The notes below the pieces were generated by a model, which saw only the letters and a program-made list of their open reading frames with translations, did no database searches and was not told the DNA's origin. The position numbers were made by a program, and so were the translations under genes. This document shows, piece after piece, positions 50,844-61,427 of a DNA stretch of 64,000 nucleotides. Position 1 is the first letter of the stretch, and every line of letters begins with the position of its first letter. Origin of the DNA: Bacillus sp. JCM 19058. Its GTDB lineage: Bacteria; Bacillota; Bacilli; Bacillales_H; Bacillaceae_D. The stretch spans positions 1 through 64,000 of the forward strand of contig BAXO01000012.1 in NCBI GenBank assembly GCA_001310555.1, read 5' to 3'.

Positions 50844-51326
50844 TTAAAACGGTAAATCATCATCTGAAATATCAACGGGCTTCCCATCATCGGTAGCAAA
50901 CGGATCGTTGCTGCTATCGTTTGATGGTGGATAATTTTGATTAGACTGGTTGCTGTTGTTTCCCGAAAAACCAGACCCACCAAAATCATTTCCAGACCCT
51001 TTATTGCCACGGGGTTCGAGAAACTGTACACTATCAGCTACAACTTCAGTTACAAAAACACGTCGGCCTTCGTTGTTGTCATAGCTACGCGTCTGGATAC
51101 GGCCCTCAACACCAGCCAAGCTGCCTTTGTTTAAAAAGTTAGCAACATTTTCTGCCGGCTTTCTCCAAACGACACAGTTAATAAAATCTGCATCGCGTTC
51201 GCCTTGCTGGTTTGAAAACGTTCGGTTGACTGCAAGCGTAAAGTTTGCCACCGCTACTCCATTTGGCGTATAACGAAGCTCTGGATCGCGTGTCAGGCGT
51301 CCGACAAGTACGACACGGTTAATCAT
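50844..51326 (-). CDS. ssb: Single-stranded DNA-binding protein
   Basis: This is the intact main SSB of 160 residues. The OB fold starts [20 protein letters not shown] and includes [21 protein letters not shown] Gly/Asn/Ser-rich linker leads to the acidic partner-binding tip DISDDDLPF. The ATG at 51326 follows GGGAGGGG and is preferred over the upstream in-frame ATG. It protects single strands and recruits repair and fork proteins. It sits between rpsF and rpsR as usual. Confidence 0.96.
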   Translation of the reverse strand: MINRVVLVGRLTRDPELRYTPNGVAVANFTLAVNRTFSNQQGERDADFINCVVWRKPAENVANFLNKGSLAGVEGRIQTRSYDNNEGRRVFVTEVVADSVQFLEPRGNKGSGNDFGGSGFSGNNSNQSNQNYPPSNDSSNDPFATDDGKPVDISDDDLPF

Positions 51327-51484
51327 CCGTACCCCTCCCAAAACTGTTTTTCCTGAAGAAATATTGCCGGCAACGTTTCCCTTTTACCGGGCTGGTTTTC
51401 CCCTTCGCCCTTCGTTAACATGTCCGAACGAACGATAAGCAGAATCCTCGCATCGTCTCTCACTGAGGCAAGCGAGTACACTCT

Positions 51485-51772
51485 CTACTCTTCGTCCTTC
51501 GTTACAAGGACACGAATGACGTTGTCATTAATCTTGATTAGACGGTTAAATTCATTAATCGCTGCCGAGTCAGCTTTCACGTTTAGCAAAACATAATACC
51601 CTTCACGGTAATCATTAATTTCGTACGCTAAACGGCGCTTACCCATCTCATCAACCTTTTCAAGTTCAGCACCATGGTTCGTCAAGACCTCATTGTAACG
51701 ATCAATGATTTCTTTGTTTGCTGCTTCTTCTAGGTTGGGAGCGATGATGTACATAATTTCGTACTTACGCAT
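51485..51772 (-). CDS. rpsF: 30S ribosomal protein S6
   Basis: An intact 95-residue S6, starting [20 protein letters not shown] and including [20 protein letters not shown] and ending [14 protein letters not shown] ([10 protein letters not shown]). The ATG at 51772 follows AAAGGAGGTGACC. It forms a dimer with S18 on the ribosome. Confidence 0.97.
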   Translation of the reverse strand: MRKYEIMYIIAPNLEEAANKEIIDRYNEVLTNHGAELEKVDEMGKRRLAYEINDYREGYYVLLNVKADSAAINEFNRLIKINDNVIRVLVTKDEE

Positions 51773-51850
51773 TCCGGTCACCTCCTTTTGGACTAACGGC
51801 TCCATCATGTGGAGCAAGGAGCAAAACTCATCTACAGAAGTCATTTTACT
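51773..51850 (-). promoter_or_regulatory. Possible S6:S18 autoregulatory leader of rpsF
   Basis: The rpsF leader contains CTCCACATGATGGAG, a hairpin, followed by CCGTTAG and the ribosome site. Firmicute rpsF leaders carry an S6:S18-binding hairpin with a conserved CCG, which this resembles. The resemblance is by eye only. Confidence 0.35.
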
Positions 51851-51861
51851 CACATTCAAAA

Positions 51862-51890
51862 ATTATAACAGATAGGCTTTACTGCCGCAA
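51862..51890 (-). promoter_or_regulatory. rpsF operon sigma-A promoter
   Basis: On the minus strand TTGCGG, a 17-base spacer and TATAAT form a strong vegetative promoter 90 bases upstream of rpsF. The 430 bases between this and ychF (51891-52324) hold no gene I can support. Confidence 0.8.
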
Positions 51891-52324
51891 GCAGCAATTT
51901 CCGTTTAGCTCAGCTGAACGGAACGAAAAATATTGGAGCATAACAGAGGATGGTATAGAGGGTCAAATTGAGGGTCAGAGCTTGTGCACTAATTAGGAGG
52001 CATGAGGATCAGTCCTTTCGTTAGAGCGAAGCACGGGGAAATGAGCAGATTCTCCTTCAGGAGCCGAGAATTGCTACTTTTAAAATAACAGAATGTCCAG
52101 CTGTTGTATAGCGGTTCGTCCATTTTTTTCTGCAAAAGCATTGAGGCCTTCTCGCCTTTAGCCAAGCGTTTTAGACCTCACACTAGTGCAAGTCATACCC
52201 GTCTCAATAACTTGATTGTGGTTATCGTCTCGAGACACTGTCCCGATTCGCCGACGAATTCACTTCGAAGGGACGGCTTGTTTCCGCCCCCTCTTCCTCT
52301 CGCCTTGACTGTTTCAGCCACAGT

Positions 52325-53425
52325 TTACACGTTAAAACGGAAATGGATCACGTCGCCGTCCTGAACGACATATTCTTTCCCTTCCAATCGGACACGCCCC
52401 TTCTCCTTCGCAGCTGCCATCGAACCAGCTTCGACTAAGTCGTCATATGAAACAATTTCAGCCCGGATAAAGCCTCGTTCAAAATCAGTATGAATGATTC
52501 CTGCCGCCTGTGGTGCCTTTGTTCCTTTGCGATACGTCCAGGCGCGAACCTCTTGCACACCGGCTGTAAAGTATGTTTCTAGGCCAAGCAACTGATAGGC
52601 TGCGCGAATTAATTGATCCAAACCAGATTCTTTAATCCCGAGTTCTTCAAGAAACATTTGCTTTTCGTCGCCTTCAAGCTCAGCAATCTCGGCTTCGATT
52701 TTTGCACAAATGACGATAACCTCACTATTTTCGCCTTTGGCAAAATCCCTTACTTGTTGAACGTATTCATTATCCCCAGGAGCGAGCAAGTCGTCCTCGC
52801 TAACATTAGCAACATATAAAACAGGCTTGCTTGTTAGTAAATGAAGCTGCTTGACGATTTTCTGCTGCTCGTTAGTAAATTCAATGCTTCTAGCAGGTCT
52901 CTCCCGTTCAAAGGCATCACGTAGCATTTCCAGTACTTCCAGCTCAGCCACGGCTTCCTTATCTTTAGTCTTTGCAAGCTTGGCCACTCTCGTTAGCCGT
53001 TTTTCGATGCTTTCAAAGTCAGCTAAAATTAACTCCAAATTAATAATCTGAATATCGTGCAAAGGATTGACTTGTCCAGCTACATGAGTAATATTTTCAT
53101 CGTTAAAACAGCGCACGACATGCGAAATCGCATCGACTTGACGAATGTGCGACAAAAATTGATTACCTAGTCCTTCCCCTTTACTTGCGCCTTCTACAAT
53201 GCCGGCGATATCTGTAAACTCGAAGGCTGTTGGAATTGTTTTTTTCGGGACGACAAGCTCTGTCAGCTTCTGAAGGCGTCCATCAGGCACTTCCACAATG
53301 CCAACATTCGGATCAATCGTACAGAAAGGGTAATTGGCAGATTCAGCACCTGCCTGGGTGATCGCATTAAAAAGCGTCGACTTACCGACATTAGGCAAAC
53401 CGACTATACCAGTTGTTAATGCCAT
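52325..53425 (-). CDS. ychF: Redox-regulated ATPase/GTPase YchF (Obg family)
   Basis: This intact 366-residue protein has the G1 motif GLPNVGKSTLFNAIT, G3 FTDIAGIVEGASKGEGLGNQ and a NxxE-type G4 (YVANVSEDD), which favours ATP over GTP. The coiled insertion and the C-terminal TGS domain (AAGIIHTDFERGFIRAEIVS, YVVQDGDVIHFRFNV) are complete. It associates with ribosomes. It is yyaF of B. subtilis. No frame errors. Confidence 0.96.
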   Translation of the reverse strand: MALTTGIVGLPNVGKSTLFNAITQAGAESANYPFCTIDPNVGIVEVPDGRLQKLTELVVPKKTIPTAFEFTDIAGIVEGASKGEGLGNQFLSHIRQVDAISHVVRCFNDENITHVAGQVNPLHDIQIINLELILADFESIEKRLTRVAKLAKTKDKEAVAELEVLEMLRDAFERERPARSIEFTNEQQKIVKQLHLLTSKPVLYVANVSEDDLLAPGDNEYVQQVRDFAKGENSEVIVICAKIEAEIAELEGDEKQMFLEELGIKESGLDQLIRAAYQLLGLETYFTAGVQEVRAWTYRKGTKAPQAAGIIHTDFERGFIRAEIVSYDDLVEAGSMAAAKEKGRVRLEGKEYVVQDGDVIHFRFNV

Positions 53426-53853
53426 TTCGCTTCACTTCCTTCGTTCAATCAAATTATCCCACTTTAAATAAACGAACTCGTTTCGAGTGAATTAGGCCAA
53501 GCTTCATAGCAAAAGCAAGGAATTCCTATGACAAAGTTCTCATACTGAAAAGGGTAAATCCCCTTATCTGGAATTTACCAATCAGTCAGACAAAGTCTTC
53601 ACCTAATTCCCGGAGTTCAGTAAGCGCTCAATGAAAAATCCTTCACCTTACTTTTTATTCCTCATCAATTATAGATAGAGATATGGCAAAATACAAGAAA
53701 ATAAGCAAAAAAAAGCGCTCTTCCTTAGTCGAAAGGGCTTTTTGAAAAACTTCGATCTCCGCAGTACATTTTTTCAAGAGAGGAAGAGTATATTCGTTTA
53801 TCTATCTTTCACTTGGTTCAATTCACTATATAATGGGCGCGTCATTTTATTTG

Positions 53854-54057
53854 TTACGATTCTGGGTTTGCCTTTTCCAAGACCTTCTTCATTTTCTTGC
53901 TAAATTCCTTACGCGGAAGCATTACACTATGTTGGCAGCCCATACATTTTATTCGTACGTCCATCCCCATTCGGATGATTTTCCAGCGATTTTCTCCACA
54001 TGGATGTGGCTTTTTCATTTCGACAATATCGTGCAAAGCGAATAGTTTGTCTAGCAT
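53854..54057 (-). CDS. yyzM: DUF951 small zinc-binding protein (YyzM type)
   Basis: An intact 67-residue protein: MLDKLFALHDIVEMKKPHPC, GENRWKIIRMGMDVRIKCMG and CQHSVMLPRKEFSKKMKK. The HPCG and CMGCQH cysteines give the DUF951 zinc site. It precedes ychF in many Firmicutes, where its function is unknown. The interval 53426-53853 carries an imperfect aaagc/gcttt hairpin with a T-run near 53710-53745 that probably ends this unit and otherwise nothing clear. Confidence 0.85.
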   Translation of the reverse strand: MLDKLFALHDIVEMKKPHPCGENRWKIIRMGMDVRIKCMGCQHSVMLPRKEFSKKMKKVLEKANPES

Positions 54058-54133
54058 GTGTCAATGCCTCCCTTTTTCATGCCTTGGCTCTTCCTCCCTC
54101 TATTATACATAAAAAAAGGGCGCTCCTGTCCTT

Positions 54134-55170
54134 TTAGTTATGTTTCGGTTCTGTTACTGAAAAATGATTCATAATCGGATACAGGAAAATGGCAGCAAGG
54201 ACATAGAGATTCAAGACTCCATAAAGCGGATAAAGAACACTAATTAATGTCGAAAAGCCAAAGGTTGTTAACGGTGCCATAATTGCAATGAACAGCAGTG
54301 CAATGAGCCAACCCGGACCTTTAAAATACCCTCTTACCCTTGAAATGAGTCCAAATAACCCAGAGGCCGCCGTCGTATAAATAGCGATCCAAAGTAAGCC
54401 TGACATAATTAGGATCATATGGTAAGGATAATGCTTCAATATGGCAAAAAGAGGCATTTCATACAGCATAATTTCTCCTGCTACGGCAAGTAAGGCCTCG
54501 TTGTATAAAAAAAGAGATGGCGCCAAGGATTAGGCCGCTACCAATGCTCGCGATCCAAATTTCGCCCTTCGTCTTTATTTCTTTTCCGAACGCGGACAGA
54601 ACCGCAACAATAGGAAGAATATTTAAGGCGGTGAAGGTTATCCCAGATGGCCAGTTTTGTTGAGCGGCGAAATCGACTTGAAACGGGAACCCCTTTAACG
54701 TCTGAAAAGCGAAAAGCAGACCAATCAAGCAAACGATAAGAATCGGTGTGACGATAGAATTGGCTGAAGTAATGCCCTTCGTATCCCATACGAATAGTAC
54801 GACAACCATTATGCCTAGTATTATAGTCCCGACCCAATACGGAAGTTCAAACACTTGAAGCGTTGCTCCGCCACCTGCCAGCATAATCACCGTCGTTGAA
54901 AACAAATAAACAAAAATCATAATATCATACAGCTTCGATAACCTAGTGCCCATTAGCTTTTGCAAGACAGGCATATAATGCTTTGATTGGTAACGATGGC
55001 CAATAGACATCACGACATTGCAGCTAATTATAAAAAGAAGAGCGAAAAGAACAATGGCTAGTCCACTTTCTGCACCAAAAAAATTCCCACAGCTCTCGCC
55101 CCGAAGCATACCCTGCCCCTATCATCGTGCCGACAATTAAAAAAATCCATTTACATCCATTCAGCCACAT
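54134..55170 (-). CDS. YkvI-family membrane protein (APC-type fold; frameshifted)
   Basis: A polytopic membrane protein of about 345 residues and ten or so helices. It starts MWLNGCKWIFLIVGTMIGAG, with the unwound GYASGREL in helix 1 typical of the amino-acid permease fold. Other landmarks are MIFVYLFSTTVIMLAGGGAT and LNILPIVAVLSAFGKEIKTK. Breaks lie in A/T-rich runs near 55080 and 54508. The ATG at 55170 follows AGGAG. The YkvI family is uncharacterised and no substrate can be given. It is divergent from yyaC. Confidence 0.8.
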
Positions 55171-55210
55171 CTGATCCGCTCCTCGCCTTTTCAACTGATG
55201 CTCTTGACAT

Positions 55211-55239
55211 GTATAGAAAGGAAAATTTATCCGTATACT
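55211..55239 (+). promoter_or_regulatory. Forespore-type (sigma-F/sigma-G) promoter of yyaC
   Basis: GTATA at 55211-55215 and CGTATACT at 55232-55239, 16 bases apart, resemble the sigma-F/sigma-G pattern and lie about 30 bases before the yyaC ATG. An upstream TTGACA has no -10 box at the right distance, which argues against sigma-A. Confidence 0.45.
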
Positions 55240-55268
55240 GTTACTACTATGGCGAAGGAGTTTAAAAT

Positions 55269-55896
55269 ATGAGTACAAACTATCGTTTTAACAGAAGCAA
55301 AGCGATCCCGTTTCGAATCCATATGGATGAGGACAGGGCAATTGAACAAATAACAGAGCAAATTGAAACGCTCATCCTCCCTTATTGGCGTCGTGATCTT
55401 GTACTCGTATGCATCGGGACAGATCGTTCAACCGGTGACTCGTTAGGTCCTTTAATCGGAAAAAAAATTGGCTGAACAGCCGCTCAGTCAGTTCCATGTA
55501 TACGGAACACTGGCCGATCCTGTCCATGCAGTTAATTTGGCAGAGCGTATCGAACATATTCGCAATACGCATTCACGTCCTTTTATTGTAGCCATTGATG
55601 CCTGCCTCGGTCGTTTATCAAGCGTCGGACATATTACAGTTGCTAAAGGTCCCGTTCAACCAGGGACAGCCGTTCAAAAGAATTTACCAAAAATCGGCGA
55701 TATTCATTTAACCGGAATTGTCAACATCGGTGGCATGATGGATTACTTTGTTTTACAAAACACCCGCCTGCATGTCGTCATGTCGATGGCTGAAACTATC
55801 GCTGCCGCGTTTATCGAAGTCGAACAGGCGTTAGCGTCAAAGAGGAATACGACTCCTCTTTGGAATCGACTGAGTCAACAATCGTCTCTCTTTTAA
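55269..55896 (+). CDS. yyaC: YyaC, GPR-like sporulation protein (frameshifted)
   Basis: The protein of about 208 residues (DUF1256) is related to the germination protease GPR. It has DLVLVCIGTDRSTGDSLGPL, IVAIDACLGRLSSVGHITVA and GDIHLTGIVNIGGMMDYFVL. A break in the A8 run near 55465 splits it. Ribosome site AAGGAG. In B. subtilis yyaC is expressed in the forespore, and its presence supports a spore-forming host. It is the only core gene on the plus strand in this stretch, as in B. subtilis. Confidence 0.9.
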
Positions 55897-55965
55897 TAGT
55901 ACAGTCTTTTGCTTTAATAAAGTCTGATCAATAATACCTCACAAGCCTGTATTTTATGGTAAATA

Positions 55966-56010
55966 AGAAGAACCCATTTGGATAAAAGCTCGCTCAAAAT
56001 GGATTCTTCT
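55966..56010 (+). terminator. Terminator of yyaC
   Basis: agaagaacccattt and aaatggattcttct form a 14-bp stem with one mismatch, 70 bases after the yyaC stop. The T-tract is weak. Confidence 0.5.
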
Positions 56011-56222
56011 CTAGCATATTATAAGTTTTATAAAAAAGATTCTTCCTTAAACAATCGCGCCACTGTGTTGAAGATAGAATTTTATTAAATCCCGGCTGCT
56101 TTAGGGAAAAGGTTTTGCATAGTACGCGATGCGTAGGTCTGTCAAGCTTTCTTTTGATCTGATGGTTCAGCACTGCTAGCAGCATTTCCAATACCTCGTT
56201 TAGCTCGCAGCTCAATCGCTCC

Positions 56223-56254
56223 AAAAAGACACTCCTTGCCGGAAGTGTCTTTTT
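56223..56254. terminator. Bidirectional terminator downstream of the cysteine desulfurase gene
   Basis: aaaaagacact (56223-56233) and agtgtcttttt (56244-56254) are perfectly complementary, with A and T runs at the ends, so it works both ways. It lies about 110 bp beyond the desulfurase stop. Confidence 0.8.
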
Positions 56255-56367
56255 ACCTGCACTGTTTAAATAAAGGGTGATGGCTATACCGCAGTTGAAC
56301 AAAGCTCGTGTCACTAGGAAGAATCTCTATGGATCGTCAATCTGGAGCAATGACGAAACAGGCTTCC

Positions 56368-57517
56368 TTACAAAAATGCTTCTTCAATTTCTGCCAATGC
56401 TTGCAGTAATCGCTCCACTTCACTTTTCGTATTATACGGTCCAAAGCTCACTCTGACTAAGCCGGTATCGAGCGTATTCAAGCTTAGGTGTGCTCGCGGC
56501 GCACAATGCAAACCCGCGCGAACCGCTATGCTGTAATGCTGATCAAGGATCGTTGCCAGCTCATGGCTATCCAGCTGTTCCATTCGAAACGCTACCACTG
56601 CTAGCTGCTCCCCTTCGCGCGGATGAAAGCAAGTGACGCTTTTGAGCTTTTTCAATCCTTCCAACAAATCCGTCAGCAACGCTCGCTCATGCTGATAAAT
56701 GTGTTCGATACCGATTCGTTCAACCTCTTCGATCCCTTTCGATAAACCGGCGATTCCCGGTGTATTCAATGTTCCGGCTTCGTATCGTTCAGGCCAGCTA
56801 TCAGGCTGTTCCTTCCGCTCGGAATCTCGACCGGTACCACCGTAATGTAAAGGCTCAAGCTCGTAATCGCGAAAGCTAATCAACGCACCGGTTCCTTGTG
56901 GTCCCAATAAGCCTTTATGGCCGGCAAAAGCGAGTAAATCGATTCGATCGGTCCTCATATTGATCGGTACGACTCCGGCGGTTTGTGAAGCATCGACAAG
57001 AAATACAGCACCGTTTTTCTGAGCAAGTGCTCCCAACGGCTCAAGCGACAGATACGCTCCTGTTAGATTAGAAGCGTGCGTAACAGCGATCATTTTCGTC
57101 TTTGCGGTCACTGCTTTTTCGAAGGCCTGAAATGGAATCACTCCTTCTTGATCAGGCTCTAAATACTGAACGACTATATTTTTTTTCTTTTTCGAGCTTA
57201 GCTAATGGACGGATCACAGAATTATGCTCGAACGCTGTCGTAATTACATGATCGCCAGCCTGAAACGGAAAACCGAGCAAGGCTTGATTTAATGCAAAAG
57301 TGGCGTTTGGATAAAACCAGACGTGCTTACCGGCTGGGGCATGAAATAGCTTGGATAGCTGGGCTCTCGTTTTAGTGATGGTCGCATTTGCTTTTTCCGC
57401 TAACTGATGCCCCCCTCTGCCAGGATTCGCACCATAGCCTTCAATAGCTTCCAGCATAGCTTGTCCTACTGACTTCGGCTTAGGATAAGAAGAGGCGGCT
57501 TGGTCAAAATAAATCAT
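56368..57517 (-). CDS. Cysteine desulfurase-family PLP enzyme (frameshifted)
   Basis: A class V aminotransferase-fold enzyme of about 383 residues. It starts MIYFDQAASSYPKPKSVGQA and includes YGANPGRGGHQLAEKA, ITTAFEHNSVIRPLAKLEKE, LVDASQTAGVVPINM and the PLP lysine in FAGHKGLLGPQGTGALI. The tail has VRAGLHCAPRAHLSL, with Cys as the likely persulfide site. A break in the T8 run near 57185 separates the halves; the expected join is NIVVQYLEPDQEGV. It probably releases sulfur from cysteine for cofactors or tRNA thiolation; the specific acceptor is unknown. It lies between spo0J and yyaC in several Bacillaceae. Confidence 0.88.
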
Positions 57518-57611
57518 GTGTGGACACTCCCCTTTCTCTTATGTTTTGTCATTGGATAGTCCAAACGGGTAGGTTGACTAGTAGGTTCGATTAAGGAGGA
57601 AAATAAGATAA

Positions 57612-57637
57612 GAAGTCATCGTTTTAAGCGATGACTT
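57612..57637 (-). terminator. Terminator of the soj-spo0J operon
   Basis: gaagtcatcg and cgatgacttc pair around a short A/T loop, with TTATCTTATTTT following on the minus strand, about 35 bases after the spo0J stop. Confidence 0.7.
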
Positions 57638-57672
57638 CGTAAGGTTCATGGCCGATATTGAAGGGATTACGA

Positions 57673-58533
57673 TTATTGACTGCTTTGTTTTTCGTTTGCT
57701 AATAGCTGTAAAATCCGTTCCAAATCATCCTCGGAGAAATAATCAATTTCTATTTTTCCTTTTTTTCTTTCCAGGCCTAATTGCGACAGACGTTCCAAGT
57801 ACCGTCCGCAAATAATCCTGCCTTTCCTTCAAAAGTGGAGGCAATTCGACTTTCTTCCGTTTTGTTTCACGTGAAACATGGTTATTTAATTGATGAACCA
57901 ATTGTTCAACTTCACGGACACTCAATTTTTCCTGCAATATTTTCTCTAATAAAGCAGACACCTTTTGTTTATTTTTTTAAGCCAAGTAACGCTCTCCCGT
58001 GCCCCATCGACAGCTTGCCGTCAGAAATAAATTGCTGGACGACGATTGGCAGTTGAAGCAAGCGTAAATGATTGGCAATATGAGGACGGCTCTTTCCGAG
58101 ACGTTTTGCTAATTGCTCTTGGGTAATCGCTAAATGCTCCATCAGCTTCTCATAAGCATTCGCTTCTTCGATTGGGTTTAAATCTTCACGCTGCAAATTT
58201 TCAATTAAGGCAAATTCCATCATTTCTTGTTCGGTTAATTCTTTAATGACTGCCGGAATTTTTTTCTAGCTTAGCTAATTGCGCTGCACGAAACCTTCGT
58301 TCTCCGAGTACGATTTCATAGCCTTTAATCGTTTTTCGAACCGTCACTGGCTGTAAAATACCATGCTGTTTAATAGAGTCAGCCAGCTCTTGGATCGATT
58401 CTTCTAAAAACGATTTACGAGGCTGATAAGGATTAGGTCGTAACTCACTAAGACTCACTTCCTCAATGCGCTCTTCTGCTTCAGTATCATCAGGAAAAAA
58501 TGCTTGCAATCCTTTTCCGAGCCCTTTAGCCAT
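57673..58533 (-). CDS. spo0J: Chromosome partitioning protein ParB/Spo0J (frameshifted)
   Basis: The CTP-dependent DNA clamp that loads at parS has about 285 residues. It starts [15 protein letters not shown], with [35 protein letters not shown] (CTP-binding GERRxRA) and the [23 protein letters not shown]. The C-terminal dimer domain ends [20 protein letters not shown]. Breaks lie at T7 runs near 58258, 57970 and 57760. The gene contains a parS site, as in B. subtilis. Its ATG overlaps the soj stop by eight bases. It works with Soj to segregate origins and control replication initiation. Confidence 0.95.
57863..57878. promoter_or_regulatory. parS site inside spo0J
   Basis: TGTTTCACGTGAAACA, a perfect palindromic match to the parS consensus, lies within the coding sequence of spo0J. 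The codons encode NHVSRET. B. subtilis also carries a strong parS inside spo0J. Confidence 0.95.
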
Positions 58534-59287
58534 TCGCAACCACTTCCTTCGCTAATTCTACATACACTTCCGCCCCACGCGATTTCGCATCATAAATAAT
58601 AATTGGCTGACCATGACTTGGCGCCTCACCTAAGCGAACATTCCTTGGGATAATCGTATCGAATACTTTTTCACGAAAGTATTTTTTTGACCTCCTCTAT
58701 CACTTGTATTCCCAAATTGGTGCGTGCATCAAGCATCGTTAATAACACTCCCTCAATGGCTAGTTCCGTATTCAAGTGCTTTTGAACAAGTCTTACCGTG
58801 TTCAACAGTTGGCTTAAGCTTCCAGCGCATAATATTCACATTGCACCGGTATTAATACTGAATCAGAAGCCGTTAAAGCATTTATCGTCAGCAATCCAAG
58901 CGATGGTGGACAATCAATAAATATGTAATCATAGTTTGCTGAAACCTTTGCTAACGCACGCTTAAGTCGAACCTCGCGCGAAATCGTCGAAACAAGCTCA
59001 ATTTCAGCACCCGATAACTGGATCGTTGACGGAATTACATCAAGATTTTCTACCGTTGTCTGTCTAATAATCGTATTCGCTTCAATATCCTCAACTAGAA
59101 TATCATAAATACATTCGTCGACATCGCCTTTTTCCACTCCGACGCCACTCGTCGCATTCCCTTGGGGATCGATATCAACCAAAAGTACCTTTTTTCCAAT
59201 GTAGGCCAGGCACGCACTCAGATTGACAGCTGTTGTCGTTTTTCCAACTCCACCTTTTTGATTTGCTACAGCAATGATTTTGGCCAT
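58526..59287 (-). CDS. soj: Chromosome partitioning ATPase ParA/Soj (frameshifted)
   Basis: The deviant Walker ATPase has about 253 residues. [20 protein letters not shown] carries the KGGVGKTT motif, followed by [38 protein letters not shown] and [13 protein letters not shown]. Breaks lie near 58820 and in the T7 run near 58682; between them the expected [20 protein letters not shown] is seen in another frame. The C-terminus reads [20 protein letters not shown]. It binds DNA as an ATP dimer and regulates DnaA, under control of Spo0J. Confidence 0.95.
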
Positions 59288-59470
59288 GCTGTCACCTACT
59301 TTCCATCCAATCATTGAACCTCTTAGTATGCGATTGAAAAGGCAGCTCACTCCTATAATCTTCGATGAGGGAGTTGACTGCCCTAGCAATCTACGAAACG
59401 TTTTCAAGCAAAGATATTTTTTATTTTACCACAGTTTACTCACTATGATTTTAGAAAGTTATGTGATTGT

Positions 59471-60378
59471 TCATAAACCTTTCTCCATTGTGCAGGTCAG
59501 CTGACTTAAAAATAATCTACCGTCAATCGATAGATTATTTTTAGGGATACGGATTGTAAATTGGTAGAACTCCTCATGCTCTTCCTCATTTGTATCTACG
59601 TTTAAACCGCTTTTAAGCACCATATCAACCGATTGGCGAATGGTGTTCATCGCGATTCTCATATCCTTTGAAAACGATTTACGCGTCGAACGCTTTTGCT
59701 TCGGGGGCGTTTCGGTACCGCCTAGTAGAGACTTTACGCTTTCTTCTGTTTGCTTGACATTTAATTGCTGCTCAATAATTTCAGCGAGCAGTTTAGTTTG
59801 TAGTTCTTCATTTTTGAGAGCAAGCAATGAACGCGCGTGCCGTTCTGAAATTTCGCGTTCGCGAATAGCTTGCTGCACAGCTTCAGGTAAATGAAGGAGA
59901 CGGAGCTTGTTTGCCACAGTCGACTGTCCTTTTCCGAGTCTCTGTGCCAGGCTTTCCTGCGTTAAGCCATGCAGCTCGATTAACTTCGCGTAGGCTATAG
60001 CCTCTTCAATGGCAGTTAAGCCTTCCCGTTGAAGGTTTTCAATTAAGGCAATCGATGCTGTTTGCGAGTCATTAAATTCTTTAATTAAGGCTGGTATCGT
60101 TTCCCAGCCTAACTTCGTAACTGCACGCCAACGCCTTTCACCAGCGATTAGCTCATATTTGCCTTCGCGCTCCCTAACGACAATTGGCTGAATCACCCAT
60201 GTGTCCGAATCGTCTGGGCAAGCTCATCAATCTTTTCTTCATCAAATACTGTCCTTGGCTGAAATCGATTGGGGACGATATCTACAATCGATATTTGTCT
60301 TACTTCTTCGTTTTCACTAGCTTCTATCTCAGCCTGCTTATCATTAAAGCCGAATAGGCGTGAAAAAGGTTGTTTCAT
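59471..60378 (-). CDS. noc: Nucleoid occlusion protein Noc (frameshifted)
   Basis: This ParB paralogue of about 301 residues keeps division septa off the nucleoid. It starts [17 protein letters not shown], whose amphipathic helix is the membrane anchor in Noc. It has [38 protein letters not shown], the [23 protein letters not shown] and [21 protein letters not shown] break near 60197 splits the N-terminal domain (THG-IIQPIVV expected). It is closely similar to Spo0J but has the Noc-type N-terminus. It lies between soj and rsmG as in B. subtilis. Confidence 0.94.
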
Positions 60379-60667
60379 CGCCTGACACCACCTTTTGAAT
60401 GTAACCGTATTTGCTACTTTCGACAGAGAACGTCTAAATCCTTCTTCTACCTACCTAGTTCATTTATATCTCGACTGTCTGTTAGCGTCAAGTATTAACT
60501 TCGTCTATTTCTCTTAAATAAACGGAAAGTAAAGCCCACACGTGTAAAATTGAGAGAAAACGAACATGCGAATCCCGCCCAGCAACACAGTAGTAGAAGT
60601 TCCATGTGAACGTTTACCGTTAAATTCACAGGAAAAGCGGGATACAACTGTAATAGCATTAAACAAC

Positions 60668-60697
60668 AACGGATGTTTCACGTGAAACATCCGTTGC
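60668..60697. promoter_or_regulatory. parS site in a 30-bp perfect palindrome, noc-rsmG interval
   Basis: TGTTTCACGTGAAACA (60674-60689) is extended on each side by complementary caacgga/tccgttg arms, giving a 30-bp perfect palindrome starting one base after the rsmG stop. It can serve both as parS and as the transcription terminator hairpin of rsmG, though a T-run is lacking. The interval 60379-60667 shows no gene I can support. Confidence 0.92.
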
Positions 60698-60698
60698 A

Positions 60699-61414
60699 TT
60701 ATAGTGGCTGCTTATTCGGTATTCCTGGCTTTCTTGGGTATTTGTTCGGTGTATTGTTCCTCTTTTTCACAATAATAATATGGCGTTCACTTTCTTCAAG
60801 CGGCAGTCGTAATTGATGATCCGACTCTAGTACTCCACCTAAAAGCTTCAGCGCCGACTGCGCTTGCTTTAATTCGTCCGCTGCTCCGGCGCCTTTCATC
60901 GCTATGAAGCTTCCACCCTTTTTAACGAATGGCAAGCAAAGCTCGGCAAGAACCGACATTCTCGCCACAGCCCTAGCTGTCACTAAATCATACTGCTCTC
61001 GGTGGTTCGGATCTTGCCCTAAATCTTCGGCACGCCCGTGGTAAAAAGAAATCGATTCAAGTGCCAATTCGTTAGCAAGCTCCTTTAGAAAAGTAATTCG
61101 CTTGTTCAACGAATCGACGATACTAACGTGCAGATCAGGAAATACAATCTTTAAAGGAATGCTAGGAAATCCGGCACCAGCACCGATATCGAGCAGCTTT
61201 TGGCCATTTTTAAAGCGATAAAAAAAACTGGCAGAAAGCGAATCGTAGAAATGCTTCAAATACACTTCCGTCTCTGTTGTCAAAGCCGTTAAGTTTTATT
61301 TTTTTCATTCCATTCAATTAATATATTAAAATAGTTTTCGAATTGATTCAATTGCTTCTCCGTCAATTGAATTCCTTGTTCGTTCAGGCTGGAAATAAAC
61401 TGTTCCTTCGTCAT
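60699..61414 (-). CDS. rsmG: 16S rRNA guanine-527 N7-methyltransferase RsmG (frameshifted)
   Basis: RsmG (GidB) has about 238 residues. The N-terminal helix begins [20 protein letters not shown] and continues [19 protein letters not shown] before and after a T7 run near 61300. The SAM fold has [40 protein letters not shown] and [20 protein letters not shown]. It modifies G527 of 16S rRNA; loss gives low-level streptomycin resistance in relatives. The ATG follows AGGAGCG. Confidence 0.94.
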
Positions 61415-61427
61415 TACGCGCTCCTAT

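Noticed and set aside
55994..56314. 106-codon minus-strand ORF between yyaC and the desulfurase gene
   Set aside because: Spans two terminator hairpins, has no ribosome site and gives no recognisable protein.
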